Source: Actinomycetota bacterium
GTDB lineage: Bacteria > Actinomycetota > UBA4738 > HRBIN12
Length of the DNA: 8,176 nucleotides
Direction: 5' to 3'
Assembly: GCA_005885325.1 (NCBI GenBank)
Contig: VAYX01000113.1
Coordinates: 1-8,176, forward strand
Shown here: in pieces, positions 1-5,581 of the stretch
Position numbering within the stretch: position 1 is the stretch's first letter
Layout of the letters: each line of letters starts with the position of its first letter
Translations under genes and position numbers: made by a program
Notes under the pieces: model-generated
Seen by the model: the letters and a program-made list of their open reading frames with translations, nothing else
Told to the model about the DNA's origin: nothing
Database searches by the model: none

Positions 1-181
1 CCCGTCCGTCGGGTAGGAGGTAGACCGCGGCGTCGTCACCTGTCTCGGCGGAGACGAGCACCTCCCTGGGCATGGCCGGCGCCTCGACCTGACTCAGCAC
101 CTCGCCCAGATGGGCCGGTCCGAGCTTGCACGCTCAGCCGGCGCCATGGCTGAACGTCGTGAGCCGAACCTCCTCGCGCAT
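1..181 (-). CDS. selD: Selenide, water dikinase (selenophosphate synthetase), N-terminal part, with selenocysteine at an in-frame UGA
   Basis: SelD makes selenophosphate from selenide and ATP; this is the selenium donor for Sec-tRNA and selenouridine synthesis in the cytosol. Reading from ATG at 181-179 through the TGA at 136-134 gives 60 codons to the window edge. The residues line up with the SelD N-terminus: VRLTTFSHGAG, then UGA, then ACKLGPA, and later ETGDDAAVYLLPDG. In E. coli SelD (from memory) the same places read RLTQYSHGAG-C17-GC19-K20 and ETRDDAAVY. The UGA is therefore U16 at the catalytic Cys17 site, with C18, essential K19 and metal-binding D50 kept. Cys or Sec at this site is known in the family (H. 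influenzae SelD has Sec). No stop other than this UGA occurs in the frame. The start has no clear Shine-Dalgarno, but a TATCCT box sits six bases upstream, fitting a leaderless message. The gene is divergent from the PfkB kinase. About 280 C-terminal residues lie outside the window. Confidence 0.93.
93..124 (-). promoter_or_regulatory. Candidate bacterial SECIS hairpin for selD
   Basis: In the selD mRNA a hairpin begins 10 bases after the UGA. By eye: an outer stem CUCGG/CUGAG (5 bp with one G-U), a bulged G, ACC/GGU (3 bp), a small G/GA internal loop, then GCCC/GGGC (4 bp) closed by the loop AUCU. The apical loop lies 23-26 bases after the UGA, within the spacing usual for bacterial SECIS elements, which sit inside the coding region and bind SelB. 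The loop lacks the G usually seen at its start. A weaker alternative fold (CUCG/CGAG outside, CC/GG inside) puts GG at the loop start. The folds were drawn by hand, not computed. Confidence 0.6.
134..136 (-). other. UGA codon predicted to be read as selenocysteine in selD
   Basis: The plus-strand triplet tca is TGA in the selD frame. It falls exactly at the catalytic Cys/Sec position, between SHGAG and ACKLG, and the SelD homology continues without a break on both sides. A random nonsense mutation at that one residue is much less likely than Sec decoding. Confidence 0.9.
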
Positions 182-187
182 GTGCCG

Positions 188-193
188 AGGATA
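188..193 (-). promoter_or_regulatory. Candidate -10 box of a leaderless selD promoter
   Basis: TATCCT reads on the minus strand and is followed by exactly six bases before the selD ATG (181). That spacing would place the transcript start on the A of ATG. No convincing -35 hexamer is seen 16-18 bases upstream, and no Shine-Dalgarno precedes the ATG. Confidence 0.45.
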
Positions 194-230
194 CCGCCGG
201 CCGCTCGTTCCAGATGCCACACTCCCTCCC

Positions 231-1064
231 GTGCGGACGGCGGTGGTCGGCCACGTCGAGTGGATCGAATTCGGCAAGGTCGACCACGTCCCGAAGGCGG
301 GCGAGATCGTCCACGCCACCGAGTGGTGGGAGGAGCCGGCGGGCGGCGGCGCTGTGGCGGCCGTGCAGCTTCACAAGCTGTCCGGCGACTGCACCTTCCT
401 CACCGCACTGGGAAGGGACGCGGTCGGGAAGCGCGCGCACCTGGAGCTCGAGTCCCTCGGTCCGCGGGTTGAGGCGGCCAGACGAAGCGAGCCAACCCGT
501 CGCGCCGTGACGTTCATCGACACGAGCGGCGAGCGGACGATCACCACCCTCGGCGAGCGGCTGCATCCGCTCGCCGAGGACCCCTTGCAGTGGGACGAGC
601 TCGCATCGGTCGACGCCGTGTACCTGACCGCCGGGGACGAGGCAGCGGTCCGGGCGGCTCGGGCGGCCCGCGTCCTGGTGGCCACCAGTCGGGTGATGAG
701 TCTGCTGGCAGGAGCCGACGTACCGCTCGACGCCCTCGTCGGCAGCCGACGTGACCCCGCCGAGCGGTTCGACCCCTCGGTCCTCTCCCATCGACCGGGC
801 CTGATCGTGTGGACCGACGGCATGAACGGCGGCGAGTACGAGACGGGCGACGGCGCCTCGGGCACCTACGACGCGGTCCCGCTGCCCGGCCCCCTGGTGG
901 ACACCTACGGCGGAGGCGACAGCTTCGCCGCCGGACTCACGTTCGCCCTCGGCGCCAGGTACGCCGTGCCCGAGGCCCTGCGTCTCGCGGCAACGTGCGG
1001 GGCGTGGTGCGTGGCCGGCCGGGGTCCCTATCAAGGTCAGCTCACCGCGGCCGATATCCACTGA
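231..1064 (+). CDS. PfkB/ribokinase-family carbohydrate kinase
   Basis: A 277-residue cytosolic sugar-kinase-family protein that should transfer phosphate from ATP to a sugar or nucleoside hydroxyl; the substrate cannot be told from sequence. The C-terminal PfkB signature is clear: DTYGGGDSFAAG at residues 224-235, with D230 as the expected catalytic base. The anion-hole motif is GGGD instead of the usual GAGD. The N-terminal strand (TAVVGHVEW) and the glycine-rich PAGGGAVAAVQLHKL region also fit ribokinase-like folds. GTG at 231 is chosen because the conserved fold begins right after it. The upstream in-frame ATGs (126, 180) lie within or on the start of divergent selD and would add an Arg/Pro-rich, non-conserved tail. 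No Shine-Dalgarno is visible at 231. The gene is somewhat shorter than typical ribokinases (about 300 residues). It lies 49 bp from selD and 65 bp before the zinc-ribbon gene on the same strand. Confidence 0.85.
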   Translation: MRTAVVGHVEWIEFGKVDHVPKAGEIVHATEWWEEPAGGGAVAAVQLHKLSGDCTFLTALGRDAVGKRAHLELESLGPRVEAARRSEPTRRAVTFIDTSGERTITTLGERLHPLAEDPLQWDELASVDAVYLTAGDEAAVRAARAARVLVATSRVMSLLAGADVPLDALVGSRRDPAERFDPSVLSHRPGLIVWTDGMNGGEYETGDGASGTYDAVPLPGPLVDTYGGGDSFAAGLTFALGARYAVPEALRLAATCGAWCVAGRGPYQGQLTAADIH

Positions 1065-1107
1065 CAGCGGGGGGCTGACGCTGAACCGCGCCCGACCGAC
1101 CCCGCGA

Positions 1108-1123
1108 TCCTCGAGCTCGAGGA
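1108..1123 (+). repeat. Perfect 16-bp palindrome overlapping the ribosome binding site of the zinc-ribbon gene
   Basis: TCCTCGAGCTCGAGGA equals its own reverse complement. As RNA it can form a 6-bp stem with an AGCU loop whose 3' arm contains the start of the GAGGAGG Shine-Dalgarno (1119-1125). It could be a protein-binding operator, an RNA hairpin masking the ribosome site, or chance in GC-rich DNA. Confidence 0.5.
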
Positions 1124-1125
1124 GG
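1119..1125 (+). promoter_or_regulatory. Ribosome binding site that fixes the start of the zinc-ribbon gene
   Basis: GAGGAGG, strongly complementary to the 3' end of 16S rRNA, ends four bases before GTG at 1130. The ATG at 1128 is in another frame and would leave only two bases of spacing. The GTG is therefore the start that yields the CxxC protein. Confidence 0.7.
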
Positions 1126-1129
1126 CAAT

Positions 1130-2029
1130 GTGGAGAAGAGCCGCTGCGCATGGTGTGGGACGGACAACGATCCCGCGCTGTCCTCGTGCTCATCGTGCGG
1201 CACCCGCCTGCTTCCGCTCGAGGAGGGCGAGCCGATCTGGGCCGTCCCGCCCGAATCCGTCGCGCCCGTCCCGCCCCGATCCAACGCAGGATGGGCCGTC
1301 CCATCAGAGCCGGCCGCATCGCAGCCATCCGAAGGGTGGGGAACCGGACAGCAACCGGGAACGCCACCGGTTCCGGCGGCGCCCGCAGGAGTCCTCCACA
1401 GCACCGCGGCGCCCCCGTACCCGCCACAGCCGCTCCCGAACTGGGCGCCCCCCGGCACCTGGCCCGGCTCCGCGCCGAAGGCGAGCGGATCGAAGCCCGG
1501 CGCGTTGTGGGCGGGGATCGCCGTCGTCGTCCTGGCCGCGATGGGGTTCCTCCTTTTCCAGAGGATGCAGGGGGGGATCAGCTTCCCCGACACGATCGCG
1601 GGGTATCAGCACGACGAATCGCAGATCGCCAAAGCCGCAACCGACACCATGGAGACGTACATGAACGGTATCGGCCTGAAGGCGAAGACTGCCATCTACG
1701 GCAACATCGCCACCCCGGCATTCATCGTCGTTGCATTCAACACGAGCGGGGAGCCGCCCCCCGGAAGCCTTGACGATTTCATGACCGGCTTGAACAGCAC
1801 GAGCGGGTCTGGCGCCTCGATCGGCCGTCAGGTCACCGAGAGCAGGGACGGCGTGACGTACAGGTGTGGATCGATCGTCTCGGAACAACAGGGCGGCGGC
1901 TTCGACGCTTCAGCCGTCTGCCTGTGGGACGACAACTCCACGGGAGGGTTCGTCATCAGCACGGTCTCCTCCGACCCGATGAGCTCCGTCGACCTCACCG
2001 CCCAGATCCACGAAGCCGTGGTCGGCTAG
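1130..2029 (+). CDS. Zinc-ribbon, proline-rich, single-pass membrane protein of unknown function
   Basis: A 299-residue protein with three parts. Residues 6-23 hold a four-cysteine zinc ribbon (C6, C9, C20, C23: CAWC and CSSC). Residues 30-124 are a low-complexity Pro/Ala/Gly linker with repeated WAVP-like motifs (IWAVPPES, GWAVPSEP). Residues 125-144 (ALWAGIAVVVLAAMGFLLF) are one transmembrane helix, followed by QRM. The C-terminal 150 residues should lie outside the membrane; they carry two cysteines (C246, C264) that could form a disulfide and Asn/Ser/Thr-rich patches. This layout, with a cytoplasmic ribbon, Pro-rich tether, one span and an exported domain, is common among uncharacterised actinobacterial proteins. 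I do not recognise the exported domain. It starts at GTG with a strong Shine-Dalgarno 65 bp after the PfkB gene, so co-transcription is possible. It ends eight bases from the stop of the convergent amidohydrolase gene. Confidence 0.85.
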   Translation: MEKSRCAWCGTDNDPALSSCSSCGTRLLPLEEGEPIWAVPPESVAPVPPRSNAGWAVPSEPAASQPSEGWGTGQQPGTPPVPAAPAGVLHSTAAPPYPPQPLPNWAPPGTWPGSAPKASGSKPGALWAGIAVVVLAAMGFLLFQRMQGGISFPDTIAGYQHDESQIAKAATDTMETYMNGIGLKAKTAIYGNIATPAFIVVAFNTSGEPPPGSLDDFMTGLNSTSGSGASIGRQVTESRDGVTYRCGSIVSEQQGGGFDASAVCLWDDNSTGGFVISTVSSDPMSSVDLTAQIHEAVVG

Positions 2030-2037
2030 CCAGCCAC

Positions 2038-3534
2038 CTACGGCATCCCGCTCTCCCAGTGGTGGTCTCGCACGTGCTGTGCCGCAGCCACCGTGGCCGG
2101 TCCGAGCGTCCGATCCTTGCCCGGCAGGTGCTTGCGGATCTCCTCGAGCTCTCGCCGGGTGAACTCACACCTGGTGGTGATGGGGTCGATCCCGTACAAC
2201 CGAGCGCCGTTCAGCCCCAGGATCTTCGCCTTCAGCCGCTTCGACAGCCGGGGATAGCCGTAGCGCTCCTGGAGCTCGTCGCTGATGTGGAAGGATCGGA
2301 GCGCCTGGATCTGGTCCTGCGGCGAGCCGTAGAACAAGCAATCGGTCCCCCACACCACGTTGTCTTCCCCGACGTACCGGAGCAGCTTGCCCAGGACGTG
2401 CGCTGCCTGCTCCGGCGCCCGGAACACGCTCCACCAGGTCGAGCCGAGCTCCGCGTAGACGTTCTCGTTCGGACCGATCCCCGATCGCTTCAGCGAGGAC
2501 ACCAGACGGTTGATGCCGACCTCGGCGGTGGCCGGGGTGTACGGGCCCTCGGGACCGCCGGCCTCGTAGCCCGAGTGGTACACGACGAAGTCGACGTCCC
2601 GGTGGCGCCGGGCGGCGGGACCGACGTCGACGGGTGAGGCGAACCGACTGCTGCCGGAGAATCCCTTATGCGTCCAGATGCGGGGGATCCCGAGTTCCAC
2701 GGCCTTTCGGATGAACGCCTCTCCCACCTGCGGCAGGCCGCGTTCGTGGTCGTCGAGCCACCAGGCGTTCCCGTCGTGCTCGAAGACGTCGGGAAAGTGG
2801 GTGAACGTCTTCCACGCAACGATGGGGTACCTCCGCGCCAGGTCCTCCATGGCGTCGAGGTTGGCCCGGAGCGGTCCGACGTTCGGCAATGCCTGGCCGT
2901 GGAGCAGCACGCGGTCGTCGCGGCACAGGCCCTCGGCGATCCGGCGGGTCTCGGCCATGACCGTGGCCGAGAGCGGGCTGCCCTCCGGATAGATCGGGAG
3001 CGCCGACAGGACCAGCATCGACGTGTCGCTCCGCAGGAACATGAGCTCCATGAAGTGGTCGATCGAGTAGCACGCCCGAGGGTCGTCCTCGCCGCAGTAG
3101 CGTTGGGGGAACCGCGTCCAGAAGTCCTGGCCGTTCAGCACGGGGTTCAGGTCGTACTCGAGCAGGTGCCCCTGGATGTCGAACACGAACTCCTCGCCGC
3201 CGATCGCGTCGTGTGCAGCGTCGGGCTCCGTCGTCGCCTCGGGCGGGATGGAGTAGCCGCCGCCCGGGGTCGCCCCGGGCGAGCCGGACACGTGCCGGAT
3301 GGCCTCGCGCGTGCATGCGTCGAGCACGAGGAGCGTCGTGGCCGCGCCACAGACAGAAAGGAGGAACTCGCGCCGGCTCATCCCCAGGCGCTTGGCGTTG
3401 CGATCGCATTCCACCTGGGCACGGCGAACGGTCTCTCGCATGACCGGCGAGAGCGGCTGGGGGTCGTACTCGCCGTTCGAGCACGGCCCGAACTTGATGG
3501 GGAGCCCAGGGTCGTCGTCGCGCCAGCCGGCCAC
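2038..3534 (-). CDS. Amidohydrolase family protein (Amidohydrolase_2 type) with a twin-arginine/lipoprotein-like signal
   Basis: A 498-residue metal-dependent hydrolase or decarboxylase of the amidohydrolase TIM-barrel superfamily; the substrate is unknown. Residues 53-74 (SRREFLLSV, a hydrophobic stretch, then LDAC) look like a Tat signal ending in a lipobox-like cysteine, C74. This suggests export as a folded protein, perhaps lipid-anchored. Unusually, the signal follows about 50 polar residues. An internal ATG at residue 52 would remove that extension, but its KFGPCSNGEY segment looks like a conserved lead seen in such proteins (recollection, not checked). Candidate metal or active-site residues: D119/H123 in FDIQGHLLEY (Q121 sits where many members have the first His), H289 in WTHKG, H320 in VVYHSG and D398 in WGTD. 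The gene lies 46 bp downstream of fabI on the same strand, with a possible promoter of its own (TACCCT six bases before the GTG start). It converges with the zinc-ribbon gene. Confidence 0.85.
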   Translation of the reverse strand: MAGWRDDDPGLPIKFGPCSNGEYDPQPLSPVMRETVRRAQVECDRNAKRLGMSRREFLLSVCGAATTLLVLDACTREAIRHVSGSPGATPGGGYSIPPEATTEPDAAHDAIGGEEFVFDIQGHLLEYDLNPVLNGQDFWTRFPQRYCGEDDPRACYSIDHFMELMFLRSDTSMLVLSALPIYPEGSPLSATVMAETRRIAEGLCRDDRVLLHGQALPNVGPLRANLDAMEDLARRYPIVAWKTFTHFPDVFEHDGNAWWLDDHERGLPQVGEAFIRKAVELGIPRIWTHKGFSGSSRFASPVDVGPAARRHRDVDFVVYHSGYEAGGPEGPYTPATAEVGINRLVSSLKRSGIGPNENVYAELGSTWWSVFRAPEQAAHVLGKLLRYVGEDNVVWGTDCLFYGSPQDQIQALRSFHISDELQERYGYPRLSKRLKAKILGLNGARLYGIDPITTRCEFTRRELEEIRKHLPGKDRTLGPATVAAAQHVRDHHWESGMP

Positions 3535-3540
3535 GGTCGA

Positions 3541-3546
3541 AGGGTA
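3541..3546 (-). promoter_or_regulatory. Candidate -10 box before the amidohydrolase start
   Basis: TACCCT on the minus strand fits TAnnnT and lies exactly six bases before the GTG at 3534. This is the same geometry as at selD and the 88-residue gene. No Shine-Dalgarno and no clear -35 are visible, so a leaderless transcript is the simplest reading. Confidence 0.4.
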
Positions 3547-3580
3547 GACCGGACCGATCGGAGGAGGGTTCCGCGGAGAC

Positions 3581-4369
3581 CTACTCGGCTTTCTCCGGCA
3601 GGGAGGAGCCGATGGCGTGGTACCCCCCGTCCACGTGGAGGATCTCGCCGGTGATCCCCGACGCCCAGTCAGACAGGAGGAACACCGCGGCCTTCGCCAC
3701 CGGTGTCGGGTCGCCCGTGTCCCATCCGAGTGGCGCGCGCTCGCCCCACCCGTCCGCCAGCGCGTCGAACCCGGGGATGCCCTTTGCCGCGATCGTTCGT
3801 AGCGGGCCGGCCGAGACCAGGTTGACCCGGATCCTGTGCCGGCCCAGGTCGCGCGCGAGGTAGCGCGCGACCGACTCGAGGCCCGCCTTGGCCACGCCCA
3901 TCCAGTCGTAGAGCGGCCACGCCACCGTGGCGTCGAAGTCCAGACCCACGATGCCTCCGCCGTGCTCCTCCATCAGCGGCAGCACCCCCACCGCGATGGC
4001 CTTCAGCGAGTACGCGCTGGTCTGGAGGGCGGCCTGGACGCTCTCCCACGGGGTGTTGAGGAAGTTGCCGCCGAGCGCGTCCCGAGGGGCGAACGCGATC
4101 GCGTGGAGGAACCCGTCGACCCGTCCCCATCGCTTCGCCAGGTCGTCGGCAACGGCCTGGATGTGGTCGGGGTTGTTCGCGTCCATCTCCAGCACGTCCA
4201 CCGGTTGCGGCAACCGCTTGGCGCTCTTCTCGGTGAGGCTCATGGCCCGGCCGAACGACGTGAGCACGAGCTCCGCTCCCTGCTCCTGGGCGGCCTGCGC
4301 GACCGAATACGCGATGCTGTCGCGCGTCAGCACGCCGGTGATCAGGAGCTTCTTTCCCTCGAGCAGCAT
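3581..4369 (-). CDS. fabI: Enoyl-[acyl-carrier-protein] reductase (NADH), FabI/InhA type
   Basis: FabI catalyses the last step of each fatty-acid elongation cycle, reducing trans-2-enoyl-ACP with NADH in the cytosol. The 262-residue length is normal for the family. Features: a cofactor-binding N-terminus KKLLITGVLTRDSIA (residues 7-20, the divergent glycine motif of enoyl reductases), D64, HAIAFAP (89-95), GLDFDA with F145, and the catalytic pair Y154/K161 in YDWMGVAK, followed by AGPLRTIAAKGIPGF (187-201, the substrate-loop region) and DGGYHAIGS near the end. It resembles mycobacterial InhA closely in motif order. Position 90 is Ala where InhA has Ser94. ATG at 4369 is chosen because GAGGGGG lies four bases upstream and the conserved domain starts there. 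An in-frame ATG at 4420 would only add a Ser/Arg/Gly-rich tail. A fabG/mabA partner is not adjacent. It is transcribed toward the amidohydrolase gene and divergently from the 88-residue gene. Confidence 0.95.
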   Translation of the reverse strand: MLLEGKKLLITGVLTRDSIAYSVAQAAQEQGAELVLTSFGRAMSLTEKSAKRLPQPVDVLEMDANNPDHIQAVADDLAKRWGRVDGFLHAIAFAPRDALGGNFLNTPWESVQAALQTSAYSLKAIAVGVLPLMEEHGGGIVGLDFDATVAWPLYDWMGVAKAGLESVARYLARDLGRHRIRVNLVSAGPLRTIAAKGIPGFDALADGWGERAPLGWDTGDPTPVAKAAVFLLSDWASGITGEILHVDGGYHAIGSSLPEKAE

Positions 4370-4373
4370 GCGT

Positions 4374-4380
4374 CCCCCTC
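4374..4380 (-). promoter_or_regulatory. Ribosome binding site fixing the fabI start
   Basis: GAGGGGG on the minus strand ends four bases before ATG at 4369. It supports that codon over the in-frame ATG 51 bases further upstream. Confidence 0.65.
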
Positions 4381-4394
4381 GCGACCCGGACCGG

Positions 4395-4400
4395 ATGCTA
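4395..4400 (-). promoter_or_regulatory. Candidate -10 box of the fabI promoter
   Basis: TAGCAT (TAnnnT) on the minus strand lies 25 bases before the fabI ATG, with TTCATG 17 bases further upstream as a weak -35 (positions 4418-4423). This would give a short leader of about 20 bases containing the Shine-Dalgarno. Confidence 0.4.
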
Positions 4401-4461
4401 GCCGAAGTGGCGCCTGGCATGAACGCGGCGTTGGCCGAAACGCCCTGTCGGTTCCCGGGAC

Positions 4462-4467
4462 TAGGAT
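4462..4467 (+). promoter_or_regulatory. Candidate -10 box before the 88-residue gene
   Basis: TAGGAT lies exactly six bases before ATG at 4474, matching a leaderless promoter. The six bases GAGGGG could also act as a Shine-Dalgarno but would have no spacing. No good -35 is seen. Confidence 0.4.
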
Positions 4468-4473
4468 GAGGGG

Positions 4474-4740
4474 ATGAAGGGGGACCGGGTCGAGATCGTG
4501 ATCGACATCGGGACCGGCGTGCAGACGTTCGAGATCGACGCCAGCAAGTCGGGCCGGCACGTGGAGGTGACGACCTCCCGCGGCGTCGTGGAGGTGGCCG
4601 AGGTCACCCGGACGGGCAAGACCGTGCGGAGTGGCCGGTTCATGTCCGACCGTGTCGTGGCCCTGGTAGAGCATCCCGCCGAGACGGCCCGCCGCCGCCG
4701 GGGCCAGCGAGTCGCCCGGGGACAGTCGGCCCTGCTCTGA
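4474..4740 (+). CDS. Small protein of unknown function (88 residues)
   Basis: I do not recognise a family. The protein is compact and looks beta-rich: alternating hydrophobic residues in VEIVIDIGTGVQTFEI, HVEVTTSRGVVEVAEV and DRVVALVEHP. Its C-terminus is strongly basic (ARRRRGQRVARG, about residues 72-83), a tail that could touch nucleic acid or an acidic partner. There is no signal peptide, membrane segment or cysteine. Reasons to think it is real: a TAGGAT box at exact leaderless spacing, an ATG start, placement between fabI (divergent, 104 bp) and the methyltransferase (convergent, no gap), and no competing gene on the other strand. Its stop directly abuts the methyltransferase stop, forming TGATCA. 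Confidence 0.65.
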   Translation: MKGDRVEIVIDIGTGVQTFEIDASKSGRHVEVTTSRGVVEVAEVTRTGKTVRSGRFMSDRVVALVEHPAETARRRRGQRVARGQSALL

Positions 4741-5535
4741 TCAGGCGGGCTTCGTCGCCTTCAGCGAATACATCAGGGGCATCGTCCCGTCGAGCTGGCC
4801 CGGCATGGACCACCGCCCGTCGTGCTTCTCGAGGAACGGGAGCTCCCAGTCCACGAACGGCCACTCGTGAAGGAACTCGATCCGAAGGCCTGCCTCGGCG
4901 AGGGCCGTGACGATCTCGCCCAGGCCGTGGTTCCAGCTGTACTCCTTCTCGGTCGTCACCTCGGCGGTGGGGTCCGCATAGGAACCCTTGACGTCGATCG
5001 CCACCGGCTGATCGTGCTCCCAGTACGGGAACTTGAGCGTGAAGTCATCCTCGTACGCCCACAGGATGGGGTGCGCCTCGGTGACGTAGAGGAACCCTCC
5101 GGGCCTGACGAAGTGCGCCACGACGTCGGCCCATGGGCGGATCCTCGGGAGCCAGCAGAGCGCGCCCCGCGATGTGTACACCACGTCGAATTCCCCGTCG
5201 AGGTGCTCGGGTAGCTCGTAGAGATCGGATCGGATGAACGATGCGTCGAGGCCGAGCTCGGCCGCCAGGCCGGTCGCGAGCTCGACGGCCCGGTCGGAGA
5301 AGTCGATGCCAGTGACCTTCGCCCCCAGGCGGGCCCACGAGAGCGAATCGATGCCGAAGTGGCACTGGAGGTGCAGCAGGGTCTTGCCTCCGACGGGGCC
5401 GACCTCCTCGACCTCGTAGTCGCGGAGCCGGAGGCCGCCCTGCTTGAACCCCTCGAGGTCGTACAAGCCGCTCCGGGCATTGATCTCGGCCCACTCGTCC
5501 CACAGCGCTCGGTTCGACTCGAGGTGCTCGTCCAT
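4741..5535 (-). CDS. Class I SAM-dependent methyltransferase
   Basis: A 264-residue cytosolic methyltransferase with a Rossmann-like SAM-binding core. Motif I is LLHLQCHFGIDS (residues 53-64), a variant of the usual D/ExGxGxG found in a recognisable bacterial subfamily. It is followed by GAKVTGIDFS with D78 to bind the ribose hydroxyls, SDLYELP (103-109), FDVVYTSRG (116-124) and RPGGFLYVTEAHP (144-156). The methyl acceptor is unknown. The C-terminal third (aromatic-rich, WPFVDWELPFLE) probably shapes the acceptor pocket. ATG at 5535 is the natural start, with the conserved MDEHLESNRALWDEWA lead; no Shine-Dalgarno is evident. It lies 46 bp downstream of the broken glycosidase-like gene on the same strand and may have been co-transcribed with it. 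It converges directly on the 88-residue gene. Confidence 0.9.
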   Translation of the reverse strand: MDEHLESNRALWDEWAEINARSGLYDLEGFKQGGLRLRDYEVEEVGPVGGKTLLHLQCHFGIDSLSWARLGAKVTGIDFSDRAVELATGLAAELGLDASFIRSDLYELPEHLDGEFDVVYTSRGALCWLPRIRPWADVVAHFVRPGGFLYVTEAHPILWAYEDDFTLKFPYWEHDQPVAIDVKGSYADPTAEVTTEKEYSWNHGLGEIVTALAEAGLRIEFLHEWPFVDWELPFLEKHDGRWSMPGQLDGTMPLMYSLKATKPA

Positions 5536-5581
5536 GGTCCGTCAAGGATGGCAGACGCCCTGGCGCCCGCCACGCGAGAGC

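Noticed and set aside
126..230. N-terminal extension of the PfkB kinase starting at ATG 126 or 180
   Set aside because: It would overlap the selD start region, is Arg/Pro-rich and does not fit the ribokinase fold, which begins immediately after the GTG at 231.
1065..1107. Possible terminator hairpin (GCGGGG and CCCCGC) after the kinase gene
   Set aside because: The arms are six bases with a loop of about 27 bases and no T-run, too weak to call in GC-rich DNA.
36..1427. A 463-codon open frame on the minus strand covering selD, the kinase and part of the zinc-ribbon gene
   Set aside because: It is Arg/Gly/Pro-rich without any domain motif and lies antisense to clear genes. Long antisense frames are common in GC-rich DNA.
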